DNA from: Vairimorpha ceranae
Taxonomy: Eukaryota; Microsporidia; Nosematidae
Direction: 5' to 3'
Assembly (NCBI RefSeq): GCF_000988165.1
Contig: NW_020169341.1
Location: forward strand, 1-34,922
DNA: 34,922 bases
Below are positions 10,345 through 18,031 of this stretch, piece after piece; within the stretch, counting starts at the first letter, position 1; each line of letters starts with the position of its first letter. Under the pieces are notes generated by a model that saw only the letters and a program-made list of their open reading frames with translations, was not told the origin of the DNA and ran no database searches. A program made the translations under genes and the position numbers.

Positions 10345-10708
10345 ATCAAAATATTTTTTATTTTAAAATTATAAGTGGATATTTTTATTACTTCTTCACA
10401 AAAATATTTTATTTAAATTTAAGTGTATATCTTTATAAACTTATGTATTTTAATATAAGTTATATTCTATAAAATATTCTTATGTCAAATATTTCTCTTT
10501 TTAATTTTTCTTTATCATAATATTTTATATTAAAATTTTTATTTAAAATATAAATAACTATTTCAACTTTATCTATTCATAATTATATTGCTCAATTTAC
10601 TTTTTCTATTTGTACACTCTAAACACTTAATAACAAAATATATGCTTATAAATTCATTAAAAATGAATATTATAACTGTATAAAAGTAAAAATTTCTTTT
10701 TGTAACTG
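10345..10708. other. AT-rich spacer downstream of OLA1
   Basis: Nothing was recognised apart from an AATAAA-type signal overlapping the OLA1 stop. Confidence 0.5.
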
Positions 10709-10822
10709 TTAGTATAAAATGTGGGTTTATTTAATAATTATTATTCATATAACAGACATGTCAATGCCATCGACCCAATACTGCTGATTGACATGTCTAC
10801 ATCTTTACTGTCCTACAGTAAT
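10709..10822 (+). repeat. Dispersed ~110-bp hairpin repeat, copy R2 (best conserved)
   Basis: Two hairpins are exact here. A 10-bp stem is formed by agacatgtca (10754-10763) and tgacatgtct (10789-10798). A 7-bp stem, ttactgt-cct-acagtaa, lies at 10806-10822 and is followed at once by TTTTTT. The 8-mer GACATGTC, itself a palindrome, occurs on both sides of the first stem. The layout suggests a small structured transcript with a T-run end, but no known RNA family was recognised. Confidence 0.7.
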
Positions 10823-11269
10823 TTTTTAAATTTAACTTGTCCTTTACTGATATTATTTTTAAAATTGTTAAGCCTTTATTTTAAAACTTTTTTCGTAATA
10901 TTATTATTTATTTGTGAAGTACTATCAACTAAGTTTTTGTTCTGTAAAGGATTGTGTTCACTTTGTTCTCTAATCGGGACCATTGCCATAGCTATATTTT
11001 CCTCACCAGATCCTTAAAAATCTAAGCCCTCTTATATCCCAAAGAAATGACTATTAGCGTTTTCTGACAAAACTTTAAATTATAAAATAACATGATTTTA
11101 AAAATAATTTTTCTTTTAGCTGTTTAAAAAATTTCATCAATAAATTGATTAATTTTTAACTGCAATTTTTCATGTATTTTAAATACTAAAAATAGAATTT
11201 CTTCTTTTTCTTACCATTAATGGTACTTGATATTATTCCTTATTAATTTTAACATTTTTTACCCCTCGA
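10823..11269. other. Spacer upstream of NEMF with a possible relic reading frame
   Basis: About 10870-11020 is less AT-rich than its surroundings and reads open for some 45 codons on the minus strand (for example AMVPIREQSEH). No family is recognised and there is no start motif, so it may be a decayed gene fragment. The rest is AT-rich leader. Confidence 0.35.
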
Positions 11270-13204
11270 ATGAAACAAAGATTTAACTTTTTAGACATTC
11301 GTGCAATAATTAACGAAATTAAGCCAAAATTGATAAACAAGTTTATACAGAACTTTAACACCACACAACAGAGAATCATTTATATTAAATTCAGTTCAAA
11401 AGATATTTTGTTAATTGAACCAGGAATAAGAATTCATCTTACAAGTGAAGCCGATGATGGTATTAGCCATTTTTGTAATATTTTAAGAAAAAAAGCTAGA
11501 CGTGATAAAGTAGTCGATATCTATCAAGTAGGTTTTGATAGAGTAATTGTTTTTGAATTGTCGCGTCAAAAAATCGTAATAGAATTTTTTAGTGGTGGTA
11601 ATGTGTTTATTTTAGATGAATTTGATAAAGTTGTGGAAGTATTTCGTGTTGTTAAAGAACTTGATATTATAAAAAACACTCAGTATGTTTTTAATCCTGC
11701 AGAATTTGATTTTAGTTGGGAAAATTTTTGCAATATGGAGTTTAAAGAATTTTTACCGTTTGAAAAAGAATTGGTTGATAATTTAATTAAAAAAATAAAT
11801 AAGTTAACTGGTACAGATATACTGGTAGACAAAGATCCTAAATATAAAACAATCTTTAATGATTGTTTACAAGAATTTAATGAATTTATAAGTAATATCG
11901 GTGGTTTTGGAGCAGTTCAGATGAAAAAAGGAAAACCTTTTTCATTTTTTCCATTTGATATTGAAATTGACAATAAAAAAACATTTCAGTCTTTTAATGA
12001 AGCTGTAGAATTTTTTTTTATGGATAGAAGAAAGAAAAAAATTGAAAAAGTAGATAAATTACAGAAAATAAGAAATAAGCAATATGAACATATTAAGGAA
12101 CTAGAAAATATGGTTAAAGATATGACAATGAAGGCCGATCTCATTCTTAAAAATGCGGATATTGTAGAGAATGTTCTTGATATTCATAATTACGTTATAA
12201 AAAATAAGTTAAATTGGAATGATTTTTTAAAATTTAAAGAGGACGAAAAATCCAAAGGAAATGAAATTGCAGATATAATTGTTAAATCGGATTTTAAGAA
12301 TAAATCTTGTATAATCGATTTAAAGGATAATGAAGATTCTCATTTTATAGAAATTAGTTTTGATAAATCACTACATTCTAATGCACAAAATTATTTTGAA
12401 AAACGTAAAAAATTTGAAGAGAAGATTTTAAAGACTGAAAAAGCTATTGATACAATTAAAATTAAAACGTACACAAAAGAAGAAAAAATTAAGATTCAGC
12501 GCTCAGTTTTTTGGTTTGAAAAATTTAATTTTTGTTTTACAACCGATAAAAAGTTAGTTATAGGAGGAAAGAATGCGCAACAGAATGAAATTATTGTTAA
12601 AAAACATCTAACACCAAATCATTTGTATTTTCATACAGAGTCTTCGGGTGGCTCTAGTGTTATTTCTGAAGCAGATGTCAATATTGACGAGGTTGCTCTA
12701 GTTGCATTGTGTAATTCCGCTTGTTGGGAAGTAAATGTAGTCTCTCCTGTTTTTTATGTGAAAAGCGATCAGGTTAGTAAGACCCCTCCTACTGGACAAT
12801 TTCTACCTAAAGGATCTTTTTTAATTAGAGGTACAAAAACTTATGTAAATGTTTATAAATTAGAATATGGAGTAGGGCTGTTATTTAAAACATCTGATGA
12901 TATTCAAGAAGGAGATTATTTTATTAAATATGAAGATGCGGTTTTTGTTACTAATCCTTCCAATTATGAAATAGACTACGCTTTACCACTTTCGGCACCT
13001 TATAAAGTTTTAAAAGACTTGTATAAGTTTAGAGTGCGTATTTTACCTGGTAAAGACAAAAAAGGAAAAGTTATTCAAGGAATTATATCTCATTTTATAA
13101 AAGATACTGAAGAGAGGATAATAAAGATCATAAAAAGGATATCAGTAGAAGAGTTTATGAACGTACTACCTACAAATATTAAAATAGGAAAAGATATTAA
13201 ATAA
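11270..13204 (+). CDS. NEMF/Rqc2-family ribosome quality control factor
   Basis: At 644 residues this is shorter than yeast Rqc2 (about 1,040), but it keeps the NFACT order. An N-terminal NFACT-N domain starts with RFNFLDIRAIINEIKPKL and includes SRQKIVIEFFSGGNVFILDE. A coiled-coil middle lies at about 260-430. The NFACT-R domain has RSVFWFEKFNFCFTTDKKLV, NHLYFHTESSGGSS and PPTGQFLPKGSFLIRG. A short NFACT-C-like end includes YKFRVRILPGKDKKGK. Known family role: it binds stalled 60S-peptidyl-tRNA complexes with the Ltn1 ligase and directs CAT tailing. The start is preceded by TTTTTTACCCC at 5 bases. The acidic linkers of larger homologues appear lost. The stop sits in AAATAAAG, which is repeated downstream. 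Confidence 0.93.
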   Translation: MKQRFNFLDIRAIINEIKPKLINKFIQNFNTTQQRIIYIKFSSKDILLIEPGIRIHLTSEADDGISHFCNILRKKARRDKVVDIYQVGFDRVIVFELSRQKIVIEFFSGGNVFILDEFDKVVEVFRVVKELDIIKNTQYVFNPAEFDFSWENFCNMEFKEFLPFEKELVDNLIKKINKLTGTDILVDKDPKYKTIFNDCLQEFNEFISNIGGFGAVQMKKGKPFSFFPFDIEIDNKKTFQSFNEAVEFFFMDRRKKKIEKVDKLQKIRNKQYEHIKELENMVKDMTMKADLILKNADIVENVLDIHNYVIKNKLNWNDFLKFKEDEKSKGNEIADIIVKSDFKNKSCIIDLKDNEDSHFIEISFDKSLHSNAQNYFEKRKKFEEKILKTEKAIDTIKIKTYTKEEKIKIQRSVFWFEKFNFCFTTDKKLVIGGKNAQQNEIIVKKHLTPNHLYFHTESSGGSSVISEADVNIDEVALVALCNSACWEVNVVSPVFYVKSDQVSKTPPTGQFLPKGSFLIRGTKTYVNVYKLEYGVGLLFKTSDDIQEGDYFIKYEDAVFVTNPSNYEIDYALPLSAPYKVLKDLYKFRVRILPGKDKKGKVIQGIISHFIKDTEERIIKIIKRISVEEFMNVLPTNIKIGKDIK

Positions 13205-13320
13205 AGCAATTGTTATTTTTTTAACTAAGTGACTATTCAAATAGAAAAAGATATTAAATAAAGTATGTGTTATTTTTTTAACTAAGTGTACTATTTACAA
13301 ATAGGAAAAAATATTAAATA
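13182..13320 (+). repeat. Tandem repeat copying the NEMF stop codon and poly(A) signal
   Basis: Units of 57 and 60 bases plus a 22-base partial unit begin aaatagg(or aaa)aaa at 13182, 13239 and 13299. Each contains gatattaaata, so the 3' end of the gene, including stop and AATAAA, is present about 2.3 times. Changes between units are few. Confidence 0.9.
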
Positions 13321-13356
13321 GTTCAAAATATAATAAATTAAATAATTTATATTATA

Positions 13357-13698
13357 TTATTTATTAAATTTTACATTTTTAATTAAATTCAATATATCTT
13401 TATTACTTCGTTTAAAATAATATTTCTGCGATATTTCACTTACATCAGCGCTTTCTTCTTTAGTATCGCACACTGGTGTAAAAATTTCACATTCTTTATT
13501 TTCTTTATCTTCTAAATTTTCTATATAAATTAAATATTTAAAAGTATCAATTTCATTCTCTAAATCAGTTACTTTTGTACAAACAAGTTTTTTATCAGAA
13601 TCGTATACAGTTATTTTATTATTAAAATATTTATAAAATCCTTCCTCCCATTTTTTAAGCTTTTTCTTTTTATCTTTTGTGTAAAGACAATGATGCAT
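13357..13698 (-). CDS. DUF2439-domain protein (ZGRF1/Mte1/Dbl2 N-terminal type)
   Basis: This 113-residue protein opens MHHCLYTKDKKKKLKKWEEG followed by a short segment ending ITVYDSDKKLVCTK. That is the DUF2439 pattern of a YTK start, a Lys-rich turn, a WxxGF/Y motif and a later L/VYD strand, and it ends with a strand like the family's ylV-I-E (KYLIYIENLED). The family includes yeast Mte1, fission yeast Dbl2 and human ZGRF1, which act in homologous recombination and D-loop processing. Here the domain stands almost alone. CTCCC lies 4 bases before the ATG, supporting the start. The gene converges on NEMF, whose tandem 3' repeats end 37 bases away. The identification rests on eye-level motif matching. 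Confidence 0.6.
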   Translation of the reverse strand: MHHCLYTKDKKKKLKKWEEGFYKYFNNKITVYDSDKKLVCTKVTDLENEIDTFKYLIYIENLEDKENKECEIFTPVCDTKEESADVSEISQKYYFKRSNKDILNLIKNVKFNK

Positions 13699-14185
13699 AA
13701 AAAGGGAGATGAAAAATATATTAATTTATTAGAAGATATAAATTTACAGCTTTTATAACAAAAAAATTAAGAATTGCTTTACTATCACTCATACATATTA
13801 TTTATGTATTAAATTCAAATAAAAAAAAATATAAAATATTTTTAAGATACACTACTAACTATTAAAAAAAATTTATATAAAAATGTAACTACCATCAGGT
13901 GTCCAGCTGTTACAAAACAGTATGGATGTTTTACAAGTAGTTTTAATATTTAAGTAATAAAAGAACTTTTTATAAAATACATTCCTTCTTCTACTTATTG
14001 AGGGTTAAAAAAAATTTATATTTTATAGAATTTTTATTAATGGTTCGAGTCTGAAATAAAAGATATAAATATTTCTATGTAAATTATAACAACCTGTAAT
14101 ATAATAAGTTTAATATATGGTTTATACTTCTATAAAAAATTAATTGAATTTATTAATTTTAAGACATATATTTAATTTTTTATTA
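13699..14185. other. AT-rich region between DUF2439 gene and ABCF gene
   Basis: This is a divergent intergenic region, likely holding the upstream sequences of both genes. No additional gene was recognised. Confidence 0.5.
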
Positions 14186-14316
14186 TTTAATTATCATTTC
14201 TAGCACTCTACATTTTTATTACACTTTAATAAACATTTTTAACATTTTATTCTTTAATTATCATTTCTACCACTCTACACTTTTATTACACTTTAATACA
14301 CACTTTTAACACCTTA
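14186..14316 (+). repeat. 67-bp tandem duplication just upstream of the ABCF gene
   Basis: Two copies start tttaattatcatttctanca at 14186 and 14253 and run through cactttaata to just before the TTACCC motif at the gene. The second copy ends about 10 bases from the start codon, so the whole leader/promoter region is duplicated. Confidence 0.9.
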
Positions 14317-14326
14317 CCCTTCTGTT

Positions 14327-15994
14327 ATGAATCTTGATCAAGTAAAAAAAGAATTTTTAGAAAAATTAAAAACTTATCCATTTGAAACAGATGAAGAAGC
14401 TTTATCATGGGGTATCACAGATTATAAACTTAATTATGCTAGTAAACCTATACCTCTTGAAACACCATTTTGTATCCAACCGAAAAAAGTAAATAAAAAA
14501 ATGGCAAGTACATCTGAAATATTAGAAAATGATACAATCTTTTCTGAATCTACAGAAGATGAGTATTCTTCTACTGATGAAATATATCATGATGATATTG
14601 TTATGAATATTAATTTAAGTATTAAGAGTAAATTAATTATTGATTCTTGTAATTTAACAATTAATAGAAGTAAAAAATACGGATTAGTCGGTAGAAATGG
14701 AATAGGAAAAACTACTTTTTTAAAAAATATTAAAAAAAGGAAATTTGGTATACCTAGAGGTATTAAAATATACATGATTGAACAAGAATGTAATCTTGAT
14801 ATCACAGTACTAGAACATGTGGGAGAGAATGGTGGTCGTATTTTATCAGGATTTGGGTTTACAAAAGAAATGTTTAATTTTAATTTAAAAGATCTTAGTG
14901 GTGGCTGGCGTATGAGGGCCCATCTAGCAAAGGCCATAAATATAAATCCTGATTTACTTTTATTAGATGAACCCACTAACTATTTGGATATTAATGCCCT
15001 AAATTGGCTTGAAAAACAAATAAAAGATCTTAAGACCGTTATTATTGTCTCGCACGATAGAACATTTCTAAATAACGTAGTCGACGAAATTTTACATTTA
15101 AATGACTACAAGATTGATATTTACAAGGGAAATTACGACGCATTTGTAGCACAGAGAAATAATCGATTGTTACAGTTGAAAAGAGAATATGAAAATCAAT
15201 TAAGACAGAGAGAGCATTTGCAAAGTTTTATCGATAGATTTAGAGCTAGTGCTGCAAGAGCAGCACTAGCGCAATCTAAAATTAAACAACTGGCCAAAAT
15301 GCCACCACTTATTCCTCCTAAAAAAGATCCTATTATTAAATTTACCTTTGATTGTACAGTGTGTAAAGGTATTCTAGTTGAAATGCGTGATGTAAAGTTT
15401 TCGTATGTACAAGGTAAGCAGATTTTTGAAAATGTTACTATTTCTATAACTAATAAATCTAGAATAGTAGTAGTAGGTGCTAACGGACAAGGTAAATCTA
15501 CATTTTTAAAGATGTTAACTAATAATTTACAGAATTGTGATGGTTATATTATTAAAGCTTCATCACTCCGTGTCGGATATTTCGCACAGCATCATGTAGA
15601 CAATCTAAATATTAATGAAAAAGTTTTAGATTTAATGCTTAAGAAATATACGTTGGAAGAAAGCAAGCGTTCGTTGGCGAATTTCGGTTTAAATGTAGAT
15701 AATCAAAGAATAGGTACTTTATCAGGCGGACAAAAGAGCAGGTTGACTATGGCACTTATAAATGGTCTTAAGCCCAACTTATTGGTGTTTGATGAACCTA
15801 CTAATCATCTTGATATGGAATCTATAGAAGCATTGGCTGAATGTATACGAAAGTTTGAGGGTGGTGTAGTTTGTGTTAGTCACGATCTTAATTTTGTAAG
15901 TAAAGCTTTTTCTGAGGTATACGTTTGTGAAAATAAGACACTTAAGTATTTTAGGGGAAGTGCCGCTGATTATAAAGAGAGTATTAAAAGTTAA
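14327..15994 (+). CDS. ABCF-family ATPase, Gcn20/ABCF3-like
   Basis: A 555-residue protein with twin ABC domains and no membrane segments. NBD1 has Walker A GRNGIGKT (about 122-129), signature LSGGW (about 190) and Walker B LLLLDEPTNYLD. NBD2 has GANGQGKS (about 384-391), LSGGQ (about 465) and LLVFDEPTNHLD. The linker carries the ABCF Arg-rich helix (FRASAARAALAQSK). The wording of NBD1 (GLVGRNGIGKTT, then IYMIEQE) favours Gcn20/ABCF3 over Arb1/ABCF2. Gcn20 acts with Gcn1 on ribosomes to activate Gcn2. The helical stretch of NBD1 between EQE and the GFGF motif is very short, about 20 residues, where larger homologues have many more. TTACCC lies about 7 bases before the ATG. Confidence 0.9.
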   Translation: MNLDQVKKEFLEKLKTYPFETDEEALSWGITDYKLNYASKPIPLETPFCIQPKKVNKKMASTSEILENDTIFSESTEDEYSSTDEIYHDDIVMNINLSIKSKLIIDSCNLTINRSKKYGLVGRNGIGKTTFLKNIKKRKFGIPRGIKIYMIEQECNLDITVLEHVGENGGRILSGFGFTKEMFNFNLKDLSGGWRMRAHLAKAININPDLLLLDEPTNYLDINALNWLEKQIKDLKTVIIVSHDRTFLNNVVDEILHLNDYKIDIYKGNYDAFVAQRNNRLLQLKREYENQLRQREHLQSFIDRFRASAARAALAQSKIKQLAKMPPLIPPKKDPIIKFTFDCTVCKGILVEMRDVKFSYVQGKQIFENVTISITNKSRIVVVGANGQGKSTFLKMLTNNLQNCDGYIIKASSLRVGYFAQHHVDNLNINEKVLDLMLKKYTLEESKRSLANFGLNVDNQRIGTLSGGQKSRLTMALINGLKPNLLVFDEPTNHLDMESIEALAECIRKFEGGVVCVSHDLNFVSKAFSEVYVCENKTLKYFRGSAADYKESIKS

Positions 15995-16088
15995 TTTTAT
16001 ATTTATTAGAGTTTTTTTATGTACACTTTCGTATTTATTAGGAGAAATATCTCCTGATTATAAAGAGAGTATTAAAAGTTAATTTTAT
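15966..16088 (+). repeat. 88-bp duplication of the ABCF gene 3' end
   Basis: The last codons, stop and beginning of the 3' flank (ctgattataaagagagtatt then aaaagttaatttta) at 15966-15999 recur exactly at 16054-16087. The copy keeps the stop in place but has no upstream coding sequence. Confidence 0.9.
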
Positions 16089-16125
16089 TTGTTGTTATTA
16101 AATTTATTTATTAAAAATATTTTTA

Positions 16126-16400
16126 TATACACACTCGTGTTAGATACTTCGTATTATCACGAATGTGTAAGATGTAAAATCTAATCTGAGACAGGCACCA
16201 CTTTTAGTCAAAAATGCTACCACAAGGTCTACCAACTACAAGGCTTTTATGGTTTTTAAATACTCAGATAAAATATTATTTTAGCTTATTTGTTTGACTA
16301 TTGAAAGACGCAGAGAAATCTTTAGCCCCGAAAATACATTGTTAAGTTCAAGAGGTTAACCTAATCGATAAGCAGGTGCTAACTTAAAAATAAGTGGTAT
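16126..16400. other. GC-elevated block with a strong hairpin; possible RNA gene
   Basis: This block of about 270 bases is clearly richer in G/C than its surroundings and has no open frame. A hairpin with stem acacactcgtg (16130-16140) against cacgaatgtgt, one mismatch, encloses a second small stem, atac-ttc-gtat. A downstream hairpin has gttaa/ttaac arms at about 16342. An internal string GCAGAGAAA recalls the U6 ACAGAGA box, but the rest does not follow U6. No RNA family is claimed. Confidence 0.35.
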
Positions 16401-16589
16401 ATAATAAGTAAATCATACTTATCCTTATAAGTAAACCATTTTTAGAATTATTTGTTTACTTTAAAATTTATTAATTAATTATTTTAAATGTTACTTTTTT
16501 TAATTTTTAAACAATAACGTCAATCTGTGCACTAAATAATTTTAAAGCCAAAATACATAGCTTATTATTTATTTCCATTTATACACCCT

Positions 16590-17417
16590 ATGTTTCGCAG
16601 ACTCAATAGAAATTTAAATAATTTTAAAAATGACATTTTAAAACAAAACATAAGAGGACATTTTGTCTCTAGATCCTTATCAAAACATACACTTGTGCTA
16701 CTAGTTCTTAGTATTACTTCCCTTACAATGGGTTGTATTATGACATATACATATTACAACCTATATGAGACATTAATAAGTTACAGTGATAGCACTACTA
16801 TTCCAATATATTTCCCGCAATCTACAATGTACTTTTACATTCAGATAGATGACTTCTACCAGACCAATCTAAAATATTCTAAAAGTATAAGTTATAATCA
16901 ATTAAAAGGCGATAGAGAGACTAATTCTAATGTTACAGATCCTTTAAGTAGTAGAAGAGGTAAAGTGTATTATCCAGCGGGTATTCTTCCCAATACATTT
17001 TTTCAAGACGGGTTTACTTTCTCAAATTTAAATATCAATACTTCTAATATATCATGGAATAGTATGAGAAAGAAGATAAAACCGAGTGGATATGATAGAA
17101 GTGAAGTAATACCACCACCATTATGGGATAGATATAGAAATATACCTAATTTATCTGATAATGAAAGATTTATTAACTGGATTTATACATCACCTTTTTA
17201 TAACTTTAGAAAGTTGTGGGGGACTATTAATGTCAGAGAAGCGGGTGTGTACAATTTAGAAATAGATTCTAAATACCCATACGGTAACAAAAAGGTATTT
17301 TTTAGTCAAATGTCATGGGCAGGTACTAAAAATTACTTTTTATCAATAGCACTAATAACAATGGGTATTATTGGATTATTATTTACATATCTGTTGTATA
17401 GAAAAGTGTTAGATTAA
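16590..17417 (+). CDS. CDC50/LEM3-family P4-ATPase chaperone subunit
   Basis: A 275-residue protein with two membrane spans (about 33-58 and 249-271) and a luminal loop between them, as in CDC50/LEM3. Family landmarks are VYYPAGILPNTFFQDGF, SWNSMRKKIKPSGYDRSE, PPPLWDRYRNIPNLSDNERF then INWIYTSPFYNFRKLWG, and FSQMSWAGTKNYFLSIALI. Several N-x-S/T sites lie in the loop. The protein pairs with P4-type flippases, allowing their export from the ER and their lipid transport. It is shorter than yeast Cdc50 (391 residues), with most loss at the N-terminus and loop. CACCC ends one base before the ATG. Confidence 0.95.
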   Translation: MFRRLNRNLNNFKNDILKQNIRGHFVSRSLSKHTLVLLVLSITSLTMGCIMTYTYYNLYETLISYSDSTTIPIYFPQSTMYFYIQIDDFYQTNLKYSKSISYNQLKGDRETNSNVTDPLSSRRGKVYYPAGILPNTFFQDGFTFSNLNINTSNISWNSMRKKIKPSGYDRSEVIPPPLWDRYRNIPNLSDNERFINWIYTSPFYNFRKLWGTINVREAGVYNLEIDSKYPYGNKKVFFSQMSWAGTKNYFLSIALITMGIIGLLFTYLLYRKVLD

Positions 17418-17532
17418 ATGTAATATATTAGTGGAGTAAAACGTAGATTTGAATAAATTTTTATTAAAATTTATAAGTTATGATTTTTTAAATAAAAATT
17501 TTTAAAATAAAATTCTAAAAATAAGTTTTTAT

Positions 17533-17650
17533 AAATAAGTAATAACTTAGTATTTGTTAGTAATTCATAAGTAATTTTCTACATTAAACTATTTATTAGT
17601 ATTCTTAAGTAACTTTTTACTGTAAATAAGTAACAACTTGCTATTTGTTA
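17533..17650 (+). repeat. 91-bp-spaced direct repeat upstream of RPS26
   Basis: The 27-base word aaataagtaataacttagta plus tttgtta at 17533-17559 recurs with two changes at 17624-17650, about 34 bases before the RPS26 start. The intervening sequence contains a further weaker repeat (ataagtaattttctac and ttaagtaactttttact). Confidence 0.85.
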
Positions 17651-17671
17651 ATTTTTTTTATGTTTAATTTT

Positions 17672-17686
17672 CTACCCCCAAAAATG
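17672..17686 (+). promoter_or_regulatory. TACCCCC start-proximal motif deciding the RPS26 start
   Basis: The sequence ctacccccaaaaATG puts the C-run four bases before the ATG at 17684. The longer in-frame start at 17645 would add 13 residues foreign to the eS26 family and would place the motif inside the coding region. Confidence 0.65.
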
Positions 17687-17998
17687 CCAGTAAAAAGAAA
17701 AAATCACGGTAAAAACAGAAAAAATAGAGGATCTTGTAAACCTGTCCAATGTGATAAATGTGGTAGACTTGTACCAAAGGATAAGGCCATTAAAAGGTTT
17801 AAGATTGTTCCACTTGTAGAAGCAGGATCTATGGATGATGTAAAAGTAGCATCTATTTATGATGTATTTGAAGTGCCGAGAATTTCGTATAAAAATCAGT
17901 ACTGTGTTTCATGCGCCTGCCATGCAAGGATTGTGAGAGTGAGAAGTAGACAAGGAAGAAAAATAAGATATGATGGAGAGAAAAGGATGGTAAAATAA
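17684..17998 (+). CDS. RPS26: 40S ribosomal protein eS26
   Basis: A 104-residue protein beginning [20 protein letters not shown], the eS26 N-terminus. The zinc-binding Cys pairs CDKC and CVSC are present, with the conserved segments [12 protein letters not shown] and [17 protein letters not shown]. eS26 lines the mRNA exit channel of the small subunit, near bases upstream of the start codon. The length is close to the family norm (about 115-119). The stop codon is part of AAAATAAA. It converges with the eRF3 gene, leaving only 33 bases between the two stops. Confidence 0.97.
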   Translation: MPVKRKNHGKNRKNRGSCKPVQCDKCGRLVPKDKAIKRFKIVPLVEAGSMDDVKVASIYDVFEVPRISYKNQYCVSCACHARIVRVRSRQGRKIRYDGEKRMVK

Positions 17999-18031
17999 AT
18001 TATTAATAATTAATTGTTTTTAAAAATTTAT

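Noticed and set aside
10721..11017. 98-codon hydrophobic frame beginning inside hairpin repeat R2
   Set aside because: The start lies in the repeat, and the other copies lead into unrelated frames after the shared STSLLSY stretch, so protein coding is not conserved.
14038..14058. A ggttcgagtc string resembling a tRNA T-arm
   Set aside because: The would-be T stem does not pair and no cloverleaf can be drawn.
16305..16345. GCAGAGAAA...TTAGC string resembling the U6 snRNA core
   Set aside because: The downstream internal stem-loop and the rest of U6 are not recognisable, so a snRNA call is not supported.
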